Source: CAZGSG01 sp964528095 (GTDB lineage: Bacteria; Bacteroidota; Bacteroidia; Chitinophagales; Chitinophagaceae). Taken from it: DNA of 7,373 bases. The stretch spans positions 1 to 7,373 of the forward strand of contig CAZGSG010000298.1 in the NCBI GenBank assembly GCA_964528095.1. The letters run 5' to 3'. How positions within the stretch are numbered: position 1 is the stretch's first letter; each line of letters starts with the position of its first letter. Made by a program: the position numbers and the translations under genes. The notes below the pieces were generated by a model. That model had not been told where the DNA came from. It did not search any database and saw only the letters and a program-made list of their open reading frames with translations. Below, one piece after another: positions 1-7,373 of the stretch.

Positions 1-1
1 T

Positions 2-286
2 GCCAAGAAACAGAATGAAGCACTTATCAATGAACTCAGATTTTTTGCATCAAAGAATAATTTACTCGACTCCGTTTTTATGCAAAGTCTAACTTTTCGT
101 GAAGGAATAAATGTTTTAGAAAATGCGCGCAAGGTTCTTTACACAGAAGAACACGAAAACATAATGCAAACATCGAAGCCTTCAAAAAGAAATATGGAAG
201 ATCTCTATGTTGGTTTAAATAACCAGATAAAACATCAGTCGGAAATTGCAACAATTTTGAATCTTTATTGGAAACGAGAATTATGA
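2..286 (+). CDS. C-terminal fragment of an unrecognised protein (start lies left of the window)
   Basis: The frame is open from the first full codon at position 2 to a TGA at 284-286, giving 94 residues. An internal ATG at 80 exists, but the frame continues upstream of it without a stop, so this is most simply the tail of a longer gene cut by the window edge. The visible part is hydrophilic and helix-prone, rich in Lys, Glu and Asn, and ends in NLYWKREL. There is no signal peptide, membrane segment or catalytic motif. I do not recognise the family. It has the same orientation as the DUF3800 gene, which starts 108 bp after its stop, so co-transcription is possible. No terminator-like hairpin with a T-run is visible in the gap. 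Confidence 0.6.
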   Translation, partial: AKKQNEALINELRFFASKNNLLDSVFMQSLTFREGINVLENARKVLYTEEHENIMQTSKPSKRNMEDLYVGLNNQIKHQSEIATILNLYWKREL

Positions 287-320
287 ATTAGTATAAGATT
301 AAGATTCTTAGAGAAGTCCC

Positions 321-355
321 GTTTGTCCATTCGGAAAGGAAACATCAAAACAAAC
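321..355. repeat. Short inverted repeat in the gap before the DUF3800 gene
   Basis: GTTTGT at 321-326 is the exact reverse complement of ACAAAC at 350-355, with 23 nt between them. It lies about 40 bp upstream of the ATG at 395. A 6-bp AT-rich stem with such a loop is weak as an RNA hairpin, and no T-run follows to make a terminator. It could be an operator-like site or chance. No convincing Bacteroidota-type promoter (TTTG, then TAnnTTTG) was found in this 108-bp gap. Confidence 0.2.
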
Positions 356-394
356 AGATTTACAACGATTTGATATTCATTGTTTAAGCTTTAA

Positions 395-1498
395 ATGCAT
401 CGTCGAGTTATGCTATATTTTGACGAAGCAGGTAATTCTGGAGACAACTTATTAGATCTTAATCAGCCATCTTATACGCTGGTGTCACATAATTTCACCG
501 AACAAGAGGCTAATTTTATATTAGCACATCTCCTTTCAATAACCAGCGCAGACGAATTGCATTTTAAAAAAATCAGAAAATCAGGAGCTCAAAAGAAGGC
601 ACTGATAAAATGTTTTAACAATGAGCTGATTGAAGACAACCGGATTCGTTTTTTTGTTGTTCACAAAGAGTTCCACATAGCAATTAATATCGTAGACCGG
701 CTAATAGAGACTGTATTTCATCACGCCGGAGCAGACATTAGCAAGAATGAGTACAATATTTTAACTGCAAACCTGCTACATGCAACTGGTACACAAGTTT
801 GGGATTATGTCCTATATCGTACTATGTGCAGTTGCTTTGTAAATTGGGTCAGATCAAGATCTGGGACAGATGCAAAGTATTTTTACGATGCTGTACTTGC
901 TCTTTATAAGGCAACGCAAGACAGAGATCATCATGAGTTACTAAGTTATATTTTAGAAAGCCATAAATACTATCAGGAAATAGTAAGTGGATTTGAGAAG
1001 TTTATGTTGGATCCTACACTGCCCTGTTTTGTATCACATTGCCATTCTTGGTCGACGAAGGGAAAAGGGCCGCTGGACATAACTTTCGACAATACTCACT
1101 CTATTAACTACTGGCGTGGAATGATTGATTTTTTAACCAATGATGTTCCCGACACAGAAGCCGGGCATGGTTCTCGGAAGCATAATCTTAGGCTTAATAT
1201 TAATAGTTTTATCACCGGGGACAGCAAAGCTCACCGATCACTACAACTCGCAGATATGTTTGCCTCTTCGCTAAATAGCCTGTTTATTGTTAAGCATGAT
1301 GACAGTTATCAGGCGTTTAAAGAGGCTATCCTTGACAGCCGATTGGCCACTGCACAATTTGATTCCCTAAAGCCATTATCTAGCATAAAAAACCTCAACA
1401 TAGGTGAACCAGTGGGACGCAATGCCCTGGATACTTACGTAGAAGTCTTCGAGAAAAACCCCGATGTCTTTAAAAAGATTGATAGATCTAAGTGGTAG
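395..1498 (+). CDS. DUF3800 domain protein (predicted RNase H-like fold)
   Basis: This complete 367-residue protein ends with TAG at 1496-1498. The N-terminus carries the DUF3800 hallmark strand and acidic pair, LYFDEAGN (residues 7-14, D10-E11), followed by the ELHFKKIR segment (54-61). Near the C-terminus come ITFDNTH (229-235, D232) and GDSKAHRSLQLADMFA (275-290, D287), which match the 'DSK...QLAD' block of the family. D10, D232 and D287 are placed like the acidic residues of an RNase H-like metal-dependent nuclease. Activity is inferred, since the family is largely uncharacterised. An in-frame TAA at 392-394 directly precedes the ATG, so no longer form is possible. The second ATG at 410 (M6) would put the start right before the conserved strand and is a real alternative. 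Neither start has a clear Shine-Dalgarno sequence. The protein appears cytosolic, with no signal peptide or membrane helix. It sits upstream of a giant STAND protein, a context that suggests a defence or mobile-element role. Confidence 0.85.
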   Translation: MHRRVMLYFDEAGNSGDNLLDLNQPSYTLVSHNFTEQEANFILAHLLSITSADELHFKKIRKSGAQKKALIKCFNNELIEDNRIRFFVVHKEFHIAINIVDRLIETVFHHAGADISKNEYNILTANLLHATGTQVWDYVLYRTMCSCFVNWVRSRSGTDAKYFYDAVLALYKATQDRDHHELLSYILESHKYYQEIVSGFEKFMLDPTLPCFVSHCHSWSTKGKGPLDITFDNTHSINYWRGMIDFLTNDVPDTEAGHGSRKHNLRLNINSFITGDSKAHRSLQLADMFASSLNSLFIVKHDDSYQAFKEAILDSRLATAQFDSLKPLSSIKNLNIGEPVGRNALDTYVEVFEKNPDVFKKIDRSKW

Positions 1499-1555
1499 TA
1501 ATAAAACCTGTGGCTTTTGTTGTGATTTCGGAAAGAAATGAAGGAAAGGCATTTT

Positions 1556-1570
1556 TTGCCCCTCGGGCAA
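1556..1570. other. Short GC hairpin downstream of the DUF3800 gene
   Basis: TTGCCC (1556-1561) pairs perfectly with GGGCAA (1565-1570) across a 3-nt CTC loop, giving a 6-bp stem with four G-C pairs. The T-run (1552-1557) precedes the stem on the + strand, and no T-run follows it on either strand, so it is not a canonical intrinsic terminator. GGCA at 1548-1551 can also pair with TGCC at 1557-1560, which would exclude the first hairpin. It may still mark the 3' end of the DUF3800 transcript, 58 bp after its stop codon. Confidence 0.35.
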
Positions 1571-1616
1571 TCTGAGTCTGGGATTGTTTAAAGGAAATTG
1601 ATTATTTTGGTAAAGG

Positions 1617-1643
1617 TTGACATGTACACAAAAATGTTATAAA
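1617..1643 (+). promoter_or_regulatory. Possible promoter upstream of the STAND gene
   Basis: TTGACA (1617-1622) is an exact match to the sigma-70 -35 consensus. TATAAA (1638-1643) is a fair -10 match, but the spacer is only 15 bp, shorter than optimal. Transcripts from here would carry a leader of roughly 165 nt before the ATG at 1817. If the host is a Bacteroidota member, its primary sigma factor prefers a different motif (TAnnTTTG), which weakens the call. The nearest such match, TA-CAT-TTTG at 1699-1707, has one base too many in the spacer and no -33 TTTG partner. Confidence 0.2.
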
Positions 1644-1816
1644 GAAATGAAGCCCCATCTTTTATCGGATCAGAATTCGCTGCATCACATAAGCCCAGTA
1701 CATTTTGAAGAAGTGATAACCCAAAGGCTACAGTCTTATTGTGAAGCGATATATTAGGGCGATTAGCTTCAATCTATCTGGATTAAAATAAGTAGCATTT
1801 TTTCTTAATTTATACA

Positions 1817-4800
1817 ATGAAAAGAAAAGCTCCATCAGATGGTGACAGAATTGATTTAAGCGGAAAAAAACCTCAGTTTGACGCTTTTGCTTCCTTCACA
1901 TACAAAGAACTGGTACGTAATGAACTTGAATGGATCAAGGTGGCAGACAATGAAGCGCTTACGCTGGATGATATTCAATATTCCACCAAAAATGCAATTC
2001 ATGCATTCCAGGTAAAATGGAGTAACCTATTAAAACGTGAGCCTTTTACTTATGTTGACCTAAAAAACATTTTACCAGAAATATTCGATGGATGGAAAGC
2101 TATTAAATTAAAACACACGGGCAGCTTGAAAGAATTGAAAGTCCACTTACTTTCCAACCGGCCTGCTTCAACGGGTGATCATGTTAAAGATGGTACAAAC
2201 AAAATTGGAACTTTTACTGATTTTATCCGCGAGGTATGGTTCAATATAAAAAATCAGCAACCAGTTTCAGCAAAATGGTCCAATGTTTTCGCTGAATTTA
2301 AAAGCGGCTTAACTACAAAAGGCAATGAATGGAAAGAATTTGTAGAAAGCTTTGAAATAAATCTTGACTTTAAACTCGAAGAATTCGGGACCAGTAGTGG
2401 TTCGAGTGTTAAGAATAGTCACTTAATGGCATTATCAAGATTTCTGCTGGAAAAAGTGGTTGATAAAGATAAGCCCATTGACTTTAGTGCCTCTGAAATC
2501 ATTAAGCATTTTGGATGGGAAGGTATGTTCTCAACCATCTTTAACCATGACTTACTAATTGATCCTGATCGCTATCAACCTATTACAGAAACTAAAGAAA
2601 CGCTGGACAAATTAATTGAGCAAAACAGTGCAGGATATGTTTTTTTGTTAGGCGGTCCAGGTACAGGCAAATCAACATTACTAACTGAATGGTCGAAGAA
2701 TCGTAAAGAAAGAAGCATTCGCTATTATGCTTTTGATTTTACATCCCCTTCAGCTTTTAAGAATGATCGTGAGCGCGGTGAAACCATGACATTTTATTAT
2801 GATTTAGTTTCTCAACTAAAGGCTGATGGTATTTATAAGGAGCAATCGCTACTCGCTAAGGACATCAGTTTCTTAAAGAAAGTATTTGAAAGACAACTCC
2901 AGGAGTTGACAGTGGAATATAATAATTCAGGACAAAAAACCATACTCCTCATTGATGGATTAGATCATGTACCGAGGTATAGCAGCGTTCAAAAATCATT
3001 TTTGACTGATCTGTTATTGCCGAAAGATATTCCTGAAGGGGTCTTTATTGTTTTGGGCAGTCAATCATTTGAATTGGAATCGTTACCGCAGGAAATTCAG
3101 CAGGCATGGAAGGCCAAGGATCGTAGTGTAACGATGGCCCGTCTGACTAAGCAAGACGTAGAAAATTACATTACCAAAGTCGTTACTGTTTCATTGACTA
3201 GCGAGCAGAAAGAAATATTATATACGTTGTCACAGGGGCATCCTTTGTATCTTTCCTATGTAGTCAATAAGATAAATCAGGATGGAAATTTTTTGCCCGA
3301 TAACGAATTCTTACCAATAGATGGTGACATCAATCTTTATTATGAAAAATTTTGGGCAGAGCTAGAAACGAATCTGAACTTAAGACATTTGCTGGGGCTA
3401 TGTGCCAGGATCAAGGGCCCAATTCCCTTATCCTTCATAGCTGAATGGAACCTGAGCGATGAAGTACAGCATGCGTTTAAGCGTAAGGCTATTTTCTTAT
3501 TTAACAACGTGGGCAACTCACTCAGTTTTTTTCATAACTCATTTCGCCAATTCTTACTCGCAAAAACAGCTACCTCGATATTGACCGATGAATTTGATAA
3601 AAATAAAGACGTATCCTTTCATGTTGATTTGGCCGGTTTTTATCAAAAATCAAATACAGAACCAGAATGGAATGCCGCTTATCATTTATATCATGCCGGT
3701 AAGATTGATGAATTTCTGCAAATGGCCAATCCAAAGGCATTTACCGATCAACTTTTAAAATTCCGGCCAGAGGAAGAGATCGAGGCGAATATAAAAACAG
3801 GATTGTTGGTGGGGCAAACGAACAATGATCCCAATATCACTTTACGGTACCTGCTAGCATTAAATGAGTTGGAAAGTCGGGGCAGACATACCGGAGTTTC
3901 ATCCTATGTAGAAGAGTTTATCCAGTTGGGGAATATTGATGCGGCTAAAAAACTTATTCGCAATGATTCACAGTTGCTAGTAAATAAGTCTTATGCATTA
4001 GACTGTGCACAATGGCTTTTTAATGCAGATGAAAAGCAAGAAGCAAAGCTTGTGTATACACTAGCTATGCCTGATGAAATCACAAAAACGGGAATTGTTT
4101 TCCCCCATAAACCGCATGAATTATATCGCACGACTGAACTTCTGGAGAACTGGGCTGGCACAACCGCGTTATTTGAAAAAGCACAGTCCGTTGTTAACAT
4201 ACTATCGAGCATTAACCTGAAAGATGGCGACACGTTCGATGCCAAAGAGTTAACTGGTCTAAGCAATCGACTTTTTTTATCTTCTGCTAAGACCTATATG
4301 AAGCAGGATAATTGGATAGAGCACGACATATTGATAAATACATGGCTTAATAATGCCACTTGCCATACAGATTATTATTCAAGTGCTATTATTGAAGCGG
4401 TGCAATATAGTATGCAAACTGGCGAGATTTCCAAGGCTAAGGGGTTTCTAACGATGCTTAAAGCCAAAAAGAATGAGTGGCAGTACTCAAACTATAAAAA
4501 GCTGAGAATTGCTGCATTGTTATACAGCGCAAAAGAAGATTTGGCGGAGGTTAAGCTGTGGATTCACGATGTGCCGCAGCCTGAACTAAAAAGCAATACC
4601 AGCGCCACTCCGGATCTAACGTTTAACGATTATTCAGAAAGAATTTTGTTGAATACACTTTTGGTTTTAACCGGCGATGACCCCAACATCCTGGGAGTTG
4701 TAAAAGACGCGTCTCACTCGGATGACCAGCTACGTGTGGAATTTGAACGGAAGCTGGTATTAATGGCAAAACTTCAGGCAAATGGGTTAACTAATACCGG

Positions 4801-7373
4801 TCCGCAAGACGTATGGCAAAGGGCACTCCCCGTTATACGCTTTTACTATCCCATGCCATCGAAGCACAACACGACCTGGTATAGCCTTGATAGAATGAAG
4901 AGGGATTACTTCAATTTTCTATTGGATGCTGTCTCTGGATGGGGTGAAGATATCTTTAAGGGCTTCATGGATAATTTAGTTCAGGAAATCAAAACCCATA
5001 AAAAGTTCTGGAAGCCTGAAATCATTCGGGAAATCTTAGTACGAGCTTATGATCATAGGTATCCGAAAGAAACTATTGTGCCTGAACTGAAAGCCATAGA
5101 AAGCTACATGCTGCAGGAACATGATACGAGTGGCCGGGTTGATGAATGTTTCCTGCATGCAAAAGCGTGGACGCATCTAGATGAAAAGGAAAATGCACTT
5201 TTATGGTTGAGCCAAAGTCTTAAGGAATCATTCAGTGTAGGCTATCGTAAAGACTATCAATTCAACAGGTGGATGGAATGGCTTATGAAAGTGAATGCAA
5301 TACAACCTGAACAAGCAGCAAAAAGGCTAACACTGTTTCTTGGTTTTTTGCCGCATTTAGAGCAAACCGTTGAAAGGTCGCCATTTTACAATGGGGCACG
5401 TCAGGTCCTTGAAATCGGATTTTCCATTGACTTTGGCATAGGTATTCAACAATTCATTTGGCAAATGGATAATGGCATTATCGCGTTCGAGGATGGGTTG
5501 TCGCTGACTCTGTCTTCGATAATTTCCCATGCAAATTCGGAATTAGAAATAACCAACGTCTCGCTTATCTATGTAAAGCTGCTTCTTTACATAGCTGAAG
5601 ATAGTACCAGTGATGTATTAAAGGAATTACTAAAAAAACAATTCCAGTTACTCAATAGATTTTCATTCGAGAATCAAATACGGTTCTTAATCAAATCCAT
5701 CAACGTTTATTGCCTTGAGCGCAATCGTCCGGAAACCATAAAAACTATCCAAGACGTTTTAGATGAAAATGGCATAACATTGGACGATTTAGTAATAACC
5801 GAAAATAAGCCCAACAAAGTTGCTGAATCACGTAATGAACTAGTCCTGATGCCGGGCCATGAACATGTCATCGAAGCAGACGTACTTTCGAAAGTCGATT
5901 CGTTTGGCGACTTTAAGTCACTATTTAAATTGGAAGACAAGGCAAACTCATATTTCTCGTGGGAAAAAATTGTCAAAAAAATATCGCCAACCCTAACATT
6001 AGACAATTTGAAAGAAATGTTAGAGCTTAATCTGAAAGGTGGTCGGCAAAGTGAGCTCTTTTCCCTGTTCAGTATCCGGGCCATGGAATTGGGGGATGAA
6101 ACGATTGCCCGTCAATTGGCGGATCGTTCATTGAGCCATTCCTCATCATCGGGCTGGTCTTCGTTCTATGATGGCGGAACAAGATTACATGCAATACGTG
6201 CCTTTCAAAAAATCAATGAAGTTGAAAGTCGTGGGCTTGCGTTGCGCACCCTCACGGAAGATATTATGCAATCAAAAGATCCGGACAGTATGTTGGCTTC
6301 ATGGGATGAGATTCTACCATTAATCTGCGGAGATCCTAACCCGGTCCGGATTTGGGAGGAAATTGAATGCTATTTAGAAAGATTATTTGGAAATGCTGAG
6401 CAGCGTCAAGTGCCGGAATTTAAGCCCGTGAAACAAAAAGATGGTTTGGTTATGTTGTTAGTGTACTTGGCCAATATGAAAGTGAAGGTAATTAGTGCGA
6501 CCGCAAAAACAATAATTGCAGAAATGGCGAGAAAGGATCTTGATATTTTAAGCACCCTTCACAACGATTATGTAAAAAAATCAACTCAAAATCCCATTCT
6601 CTTTTCAGAGATTGCCCTATTGATGTCCGTTGATTCCGAAGAGTCCATTATAGGGTATTCAGCAGCATTAAAAGAAATGGCGATTTCAGACAATTTAAAG
6701 ATTCGAGCAAATGCTATCGAAGCGCTCTCCAACCTTGGATTAGTTAACGAAATACCTGATCCACCAGCCCGTGAATTAGGAATCGGATTCAGCTTGCAAT
6801 TTCCAGCCGATGAAAAATTTAGACATAGCGAAAAAGTAAAACCGTTTGAAAACATTCAGGATACCGACGATTATTTGAAGATTATTAGCTCCCATCAAAA
6901 CTGGCTGTATTTTCTCGCGAAAGCCACTGGCCTTGCCAAAGAAAATATTGCACATCGTTGGATAACGCTTACAGATGAAAAAGCTGAACTCAATCAAGTC
7001 AGTCAAGCGTATGAGAAAGAACTTCAGCAACATCTTAAGAAATTGTCGCTGGATTTTCCATTTCAACGACCCAGAATTACAGCAGTAAAAATTGGATTAG
7101 ACTATTTGTTGACGGAATTAATTGATTGCGGCAAGCTTGATATCTCATCCATTTGGCCTTATTACACTATTGATCCCGCATTGGAAAAAAAGATAATAAT
7201 TGAACAAAGGCCCAAATTCGTATCAACTCTAATTGAAACTTCCAGCAGGTATGTGGGAAAAGAGTGGGTCGATGAGATAAATAAGCATAAACGTTTAAAG
7301 GAAGGTATATTTAATTACGGTGATTCGGCAGTAATTGCAGAATATTCTTACACCAAGCAAATTTCGTGGGGCA
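1817..7373 (+). CDS. Avs-like giant STAND ATPase with N-terminal Cap4/DUF4297-like nuclease domain (C-terminus beyond the window)
   Basis: One frame runs unbroken from the ATG at 1817 to the edge (1852 full codons; read codon by codon, no stop or frameshift). The start is fixed by an in-frame TAG at 1793-1795 with no ATG between; there is no Shine-Dalgarno sequence. Residues 1 to about 210 look like a PD-(D/E)XK nuclease of Cap4/DUF4297 type: LDDI (D51-D52), then FQVK (Q65, K67), then a strand with LLSNRP (111-116). Residues of about 255-600 form a STAND/NACHT-like ATPase: Walker A GGPGTGKST (279-287, K285), Walker B ILLIDGLD (376-383), a sensor-like strand FIVLGSQS (410-417), GHPLYL (474-479), and a winged-helix-type end FHNSFRQFLLA (572 on). 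The rest is helical: TPR-like stretches near 697-714, 861-920 and 1116-1135, and a HEAT-like unit at 1626-1641. In known Avs proteins such a region binds phage terminase or portal, after which the nuclease degrades DNA. The domain calls come from motifs. The Avs-like role is inferred and the target is unknown. Confidence 0.88.
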   Translation, partial: MKRKAPSDGDRIDLSGKKPQFDAFASFTYKELVRNELEWIKVADNEALTLDDIQYSTKNAIHAFQVKWSNLLKREPFTYVDLKNILPEIFDGWKAIKLKHTGSLKELKVHLLSNRPASTGDHVKDGTNKIGTFTDFIREVWFNIKNQQPVSAKWSNVFAEFKSGLTTKGNEWKEFVESFEINLDFKLEEFGTSSGSSVKNSHLMALSRFLLEKVVDKDKPIDFSASEIIKHFGWEGMFSTIFNHDLLIDPDRYQPITETKETLDKLIEQNSAGYVFLLGGPGTGKSTLLTEWSKNRKERSIRYYAFDFTSPSAFKNDRERGETMTFYYDLVSQLKADGIYKEQSLLAKDISFLKKVFERQLQELTVEYNNSGQKTILLIDGLDHVPRYSSVQKSFLTDLLLPKDIPEGVFIVLGSQSFELESLPQEIQQAWKAKDRSVTMARLTKQDVENYITKVVTVSLTSEQKEILYTLSQGHPLYLSYVVNKINQDGNFLPDNEFLPIDGDINLYYEKFWAELETNLNLRHLLGLCARIKGPIPLSFIAEWNLSDEVQHAFKRKAIFLFNNVGNSLSFFHNSFRQFLLAKTATSILTDEFDKNKDVSFHVDLAGFYQKSNTEPEWNAAYHLYHAGKIDEFLQMANPKAFTDQLLKFRPEEEIEANIKTGLLVGQTNNDPNITLRYLLALNELESRGRHTGVSSYVEEFIQLGNIDAAKKLIRNDSQLLVNKSYALDCAQWLFNADEKQEAKLVYTLAMPDEITKTGIVFPHKPHELYRTTELLENWAGTTALFEKAQSVVNILSSINLKDGDTFDAKELTGLSNRLFLSSAKTYMKQDNWIEHDILINTWLNNATCHTDYYSSAIIEAVQYSMQTGEISKAKGFLTMLKAKKNEWQYSNYKKLRIAALLYSAKEDLAEVKLWIHDVPQPELKSNTSATPDLTFNDYSERILLNTLLVLTGDDPNILGVVKDASHSDDQLRVEFERKLVLMAKLQANGLTNTGPQDVWQRALPVIRFYYPMPSKHNTTWYSLDRMKRDYFNFLLDAVSGWGEDIFKGFMDNLVQEIKTHKKFWKPEIIREILVRAYDHRYPKETIVPELKAIESYMLQEHDTSGRVDECFLHAKAWTHLDEKENALLWLSQSLKESFSVGYRKDYQFNRWMEWLMKVNAIQPEQAAKRLTLFLGFLPHLEQTVERSPFYNGARQVLEIGFSIDFGIGIQQFIWQMDNGIIAFEDGLSLTLSSIISHANSELEITNVSLIYVKLLLYIAEDSTSDVLKELLKKQFQLLNRFSFENQIRFLIKSINVYCLERNRPETIKTIQDVLDENGITLDDLVITENKPNKVAESRNELVLMPGHEHVIEADVLSKVDSFGDFKSLFKLEDKANSYFSWEKIVKKISPTLTLDNLKEMLELNLKGGRQSELFSLFSIRAMELGDETIARQLADRSLSHSSSSGWSSFYDGGTRLHAIRAFQKINEVESRGLALRTLTEDIMQSKDPDSMLASWDEILPLICGDPNPVRIWEEIECYLERLFGNAEQRQVPEFKPVKQKDGLVMLLVYLANMKVKVISATAKTIIAEMARKDLDILSTLHNDYVKKSTQNPILFSEIALLMSVDSEESIIGYSAALKEMAISDNLKIRANAIEALSNLGLVNEIPDPPARELGIGFSLQFPADEKFRHSEKVKPFENIQDTDDYLKIISSHQNWLYFLAKATGLAKENIAHRWITLTDEKAELNQVSQAYEKELQQHLKKLSLDFPFQRPRITAVKIGLDYLLTELIDCGKLDISSIWPYYTIDPALEKKIIIEQRPKFVSTLIETSSRYVGKEWVDEINKHKRLKEGIFNYGDSAVIAEYSYTKQISWG

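Larger units (their letters stand above)
1499..1816. other. 318-bp intergenic stretch without a convincing gene
   Basis: This separates the DUF3800 stop from the STAND start. On the + strand only short frames with an ATG are present: 1538-1591 (17 codons) and 1647-1757 (36 codons, beginning MKPHLLSDQ). On the minus strand about 61 codons are open between 1773 and 1588, but without a start codon in a useful place. None resembles a family I know. The stretch contains a strong short hairpin at 1556-1570, a TTGACA/TATAAA pair at 1617-1643, and a weak inverted repeat (TGAAGC at 1742-1747 with GCTTCA at 1766-1771). It most likely holds the promoter and leader of the STAND gene, or is the scar of lost sequence. 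Confidence 0.5.

Noticed and set aside
80..286. Reading the first gene as a complete 68-residue protein from the ATG at 80
   Set aside because: The same frame is open all the way to the left edge with protein-like sequence and no RBS before position 80, so a truncated longer gene is more likely.
1376..1570. Minus-strand open frame of 64 codons overlapping the DUF3800 3' end
   Set aside because: Most of it lies antisense to the conserved-family gene. The peptide shows no recognisable motif, so it is treated as a shadow.
1556..1570. Hairpin considered as a Rho-independent terminator
   Set aside because: The T-run lies before the stem rather than after it, and the minus-strand direction has an A-run after the stem, so neither orientation fits.
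1647..1757. 36-codon frame (MKPHLLSDQ...) between the two main genes
   Set aside because: It has a usable ATG but no clear ribosome binding site and no recognised family. A faint resemblance of its ISPVHFEEVI segment to Mrr-like N-termini is too short to support a gene or pseudogene call.
1588..1773. Minus-strand open frame in the intergenic stretch, considered as a transposase remnant
   Set aside because: About 61 codons without a start codon in a sensible position. Comparison by eye with IS66-type C-termini gave only scattered matches, and no terminal inverted repeats or target duplication were seen.
3991..4266. Minus-strand open frame of 91 codons
   Set aside because: Entirely antisense to the continuous STAND frame. 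The Ser/Val-rich product has no family resemblance.
5707..6084. Minus-strand open frame of 125 codons
   Set aside because: Antisense to the uninterrupted helical region of the STAND protein. Its length can be explained by the codon composition of the sense gene.
6586..7066. Two overlapping minus-strand open frames (6586-6855 and 6776-7066)
   Set aside because: Both are antisense to the STAND frame and overlap each other in different frames. No motif or plausible translation signal was seen.

Overview
The window looks like part of a defence-type accessory locus from an AT-rich bacterium, most likely a Bacteroidota member. That guess rests on the AT-rich, lysine/asparagine/isoleucine-rich coding sequence and on the lack of a Shine-Dalgarno sequence before the two visible start codons. 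No taxonomic marker gene is present, so it stays an inference.

All supported genes are on the + strand. Positions 2-286 hold the C-terminal 94 residues of a gene that enters from the left edge; I do not recognise it. After a 108-bp gap, 395-1498 encodes a complete 367-residue DUF3800 protein, a family with a predicted RNase H-like fold. A 318-bp stretch without a convincing gene follows (1499-1816); it contains a short strong hairpin and a possible promoter. From 1817 to the right edge one uninterrupted reading frame (at least 1852 codons, no stop in the window) encodes a giant STAND-type protein. It has an N-terminal domain with a Cap4/DUF4297-like PD-(D/E)XK nuclease signature (D52, Q65-x-K67), a central NACHT/STAND-like ATPase (Walker A at 279-287, Walker B at 376-383), and a helical TPR/HEAT-like C-terminal region of more than 1200 residues that continues beyond the window.

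Nuclease + STAND ATPase + long helical repeat region is the architecture of the antiviral STAND (Avs) proteins. In those, the C-terminal repeats bind a phage protein, the ATPase oligomerises, and the N-terminal nuclease then cuts DNA. The same role is inferred here. The DUF3800 gene just upstream is co-oriented. It may be a companion nuclease or an unrelated neighbour in the same island, and the 318-bp gap argues against tight translational coupling. I saw no tRNA, rRNA, CRISPR array, complete insertion sequence or attachment site.
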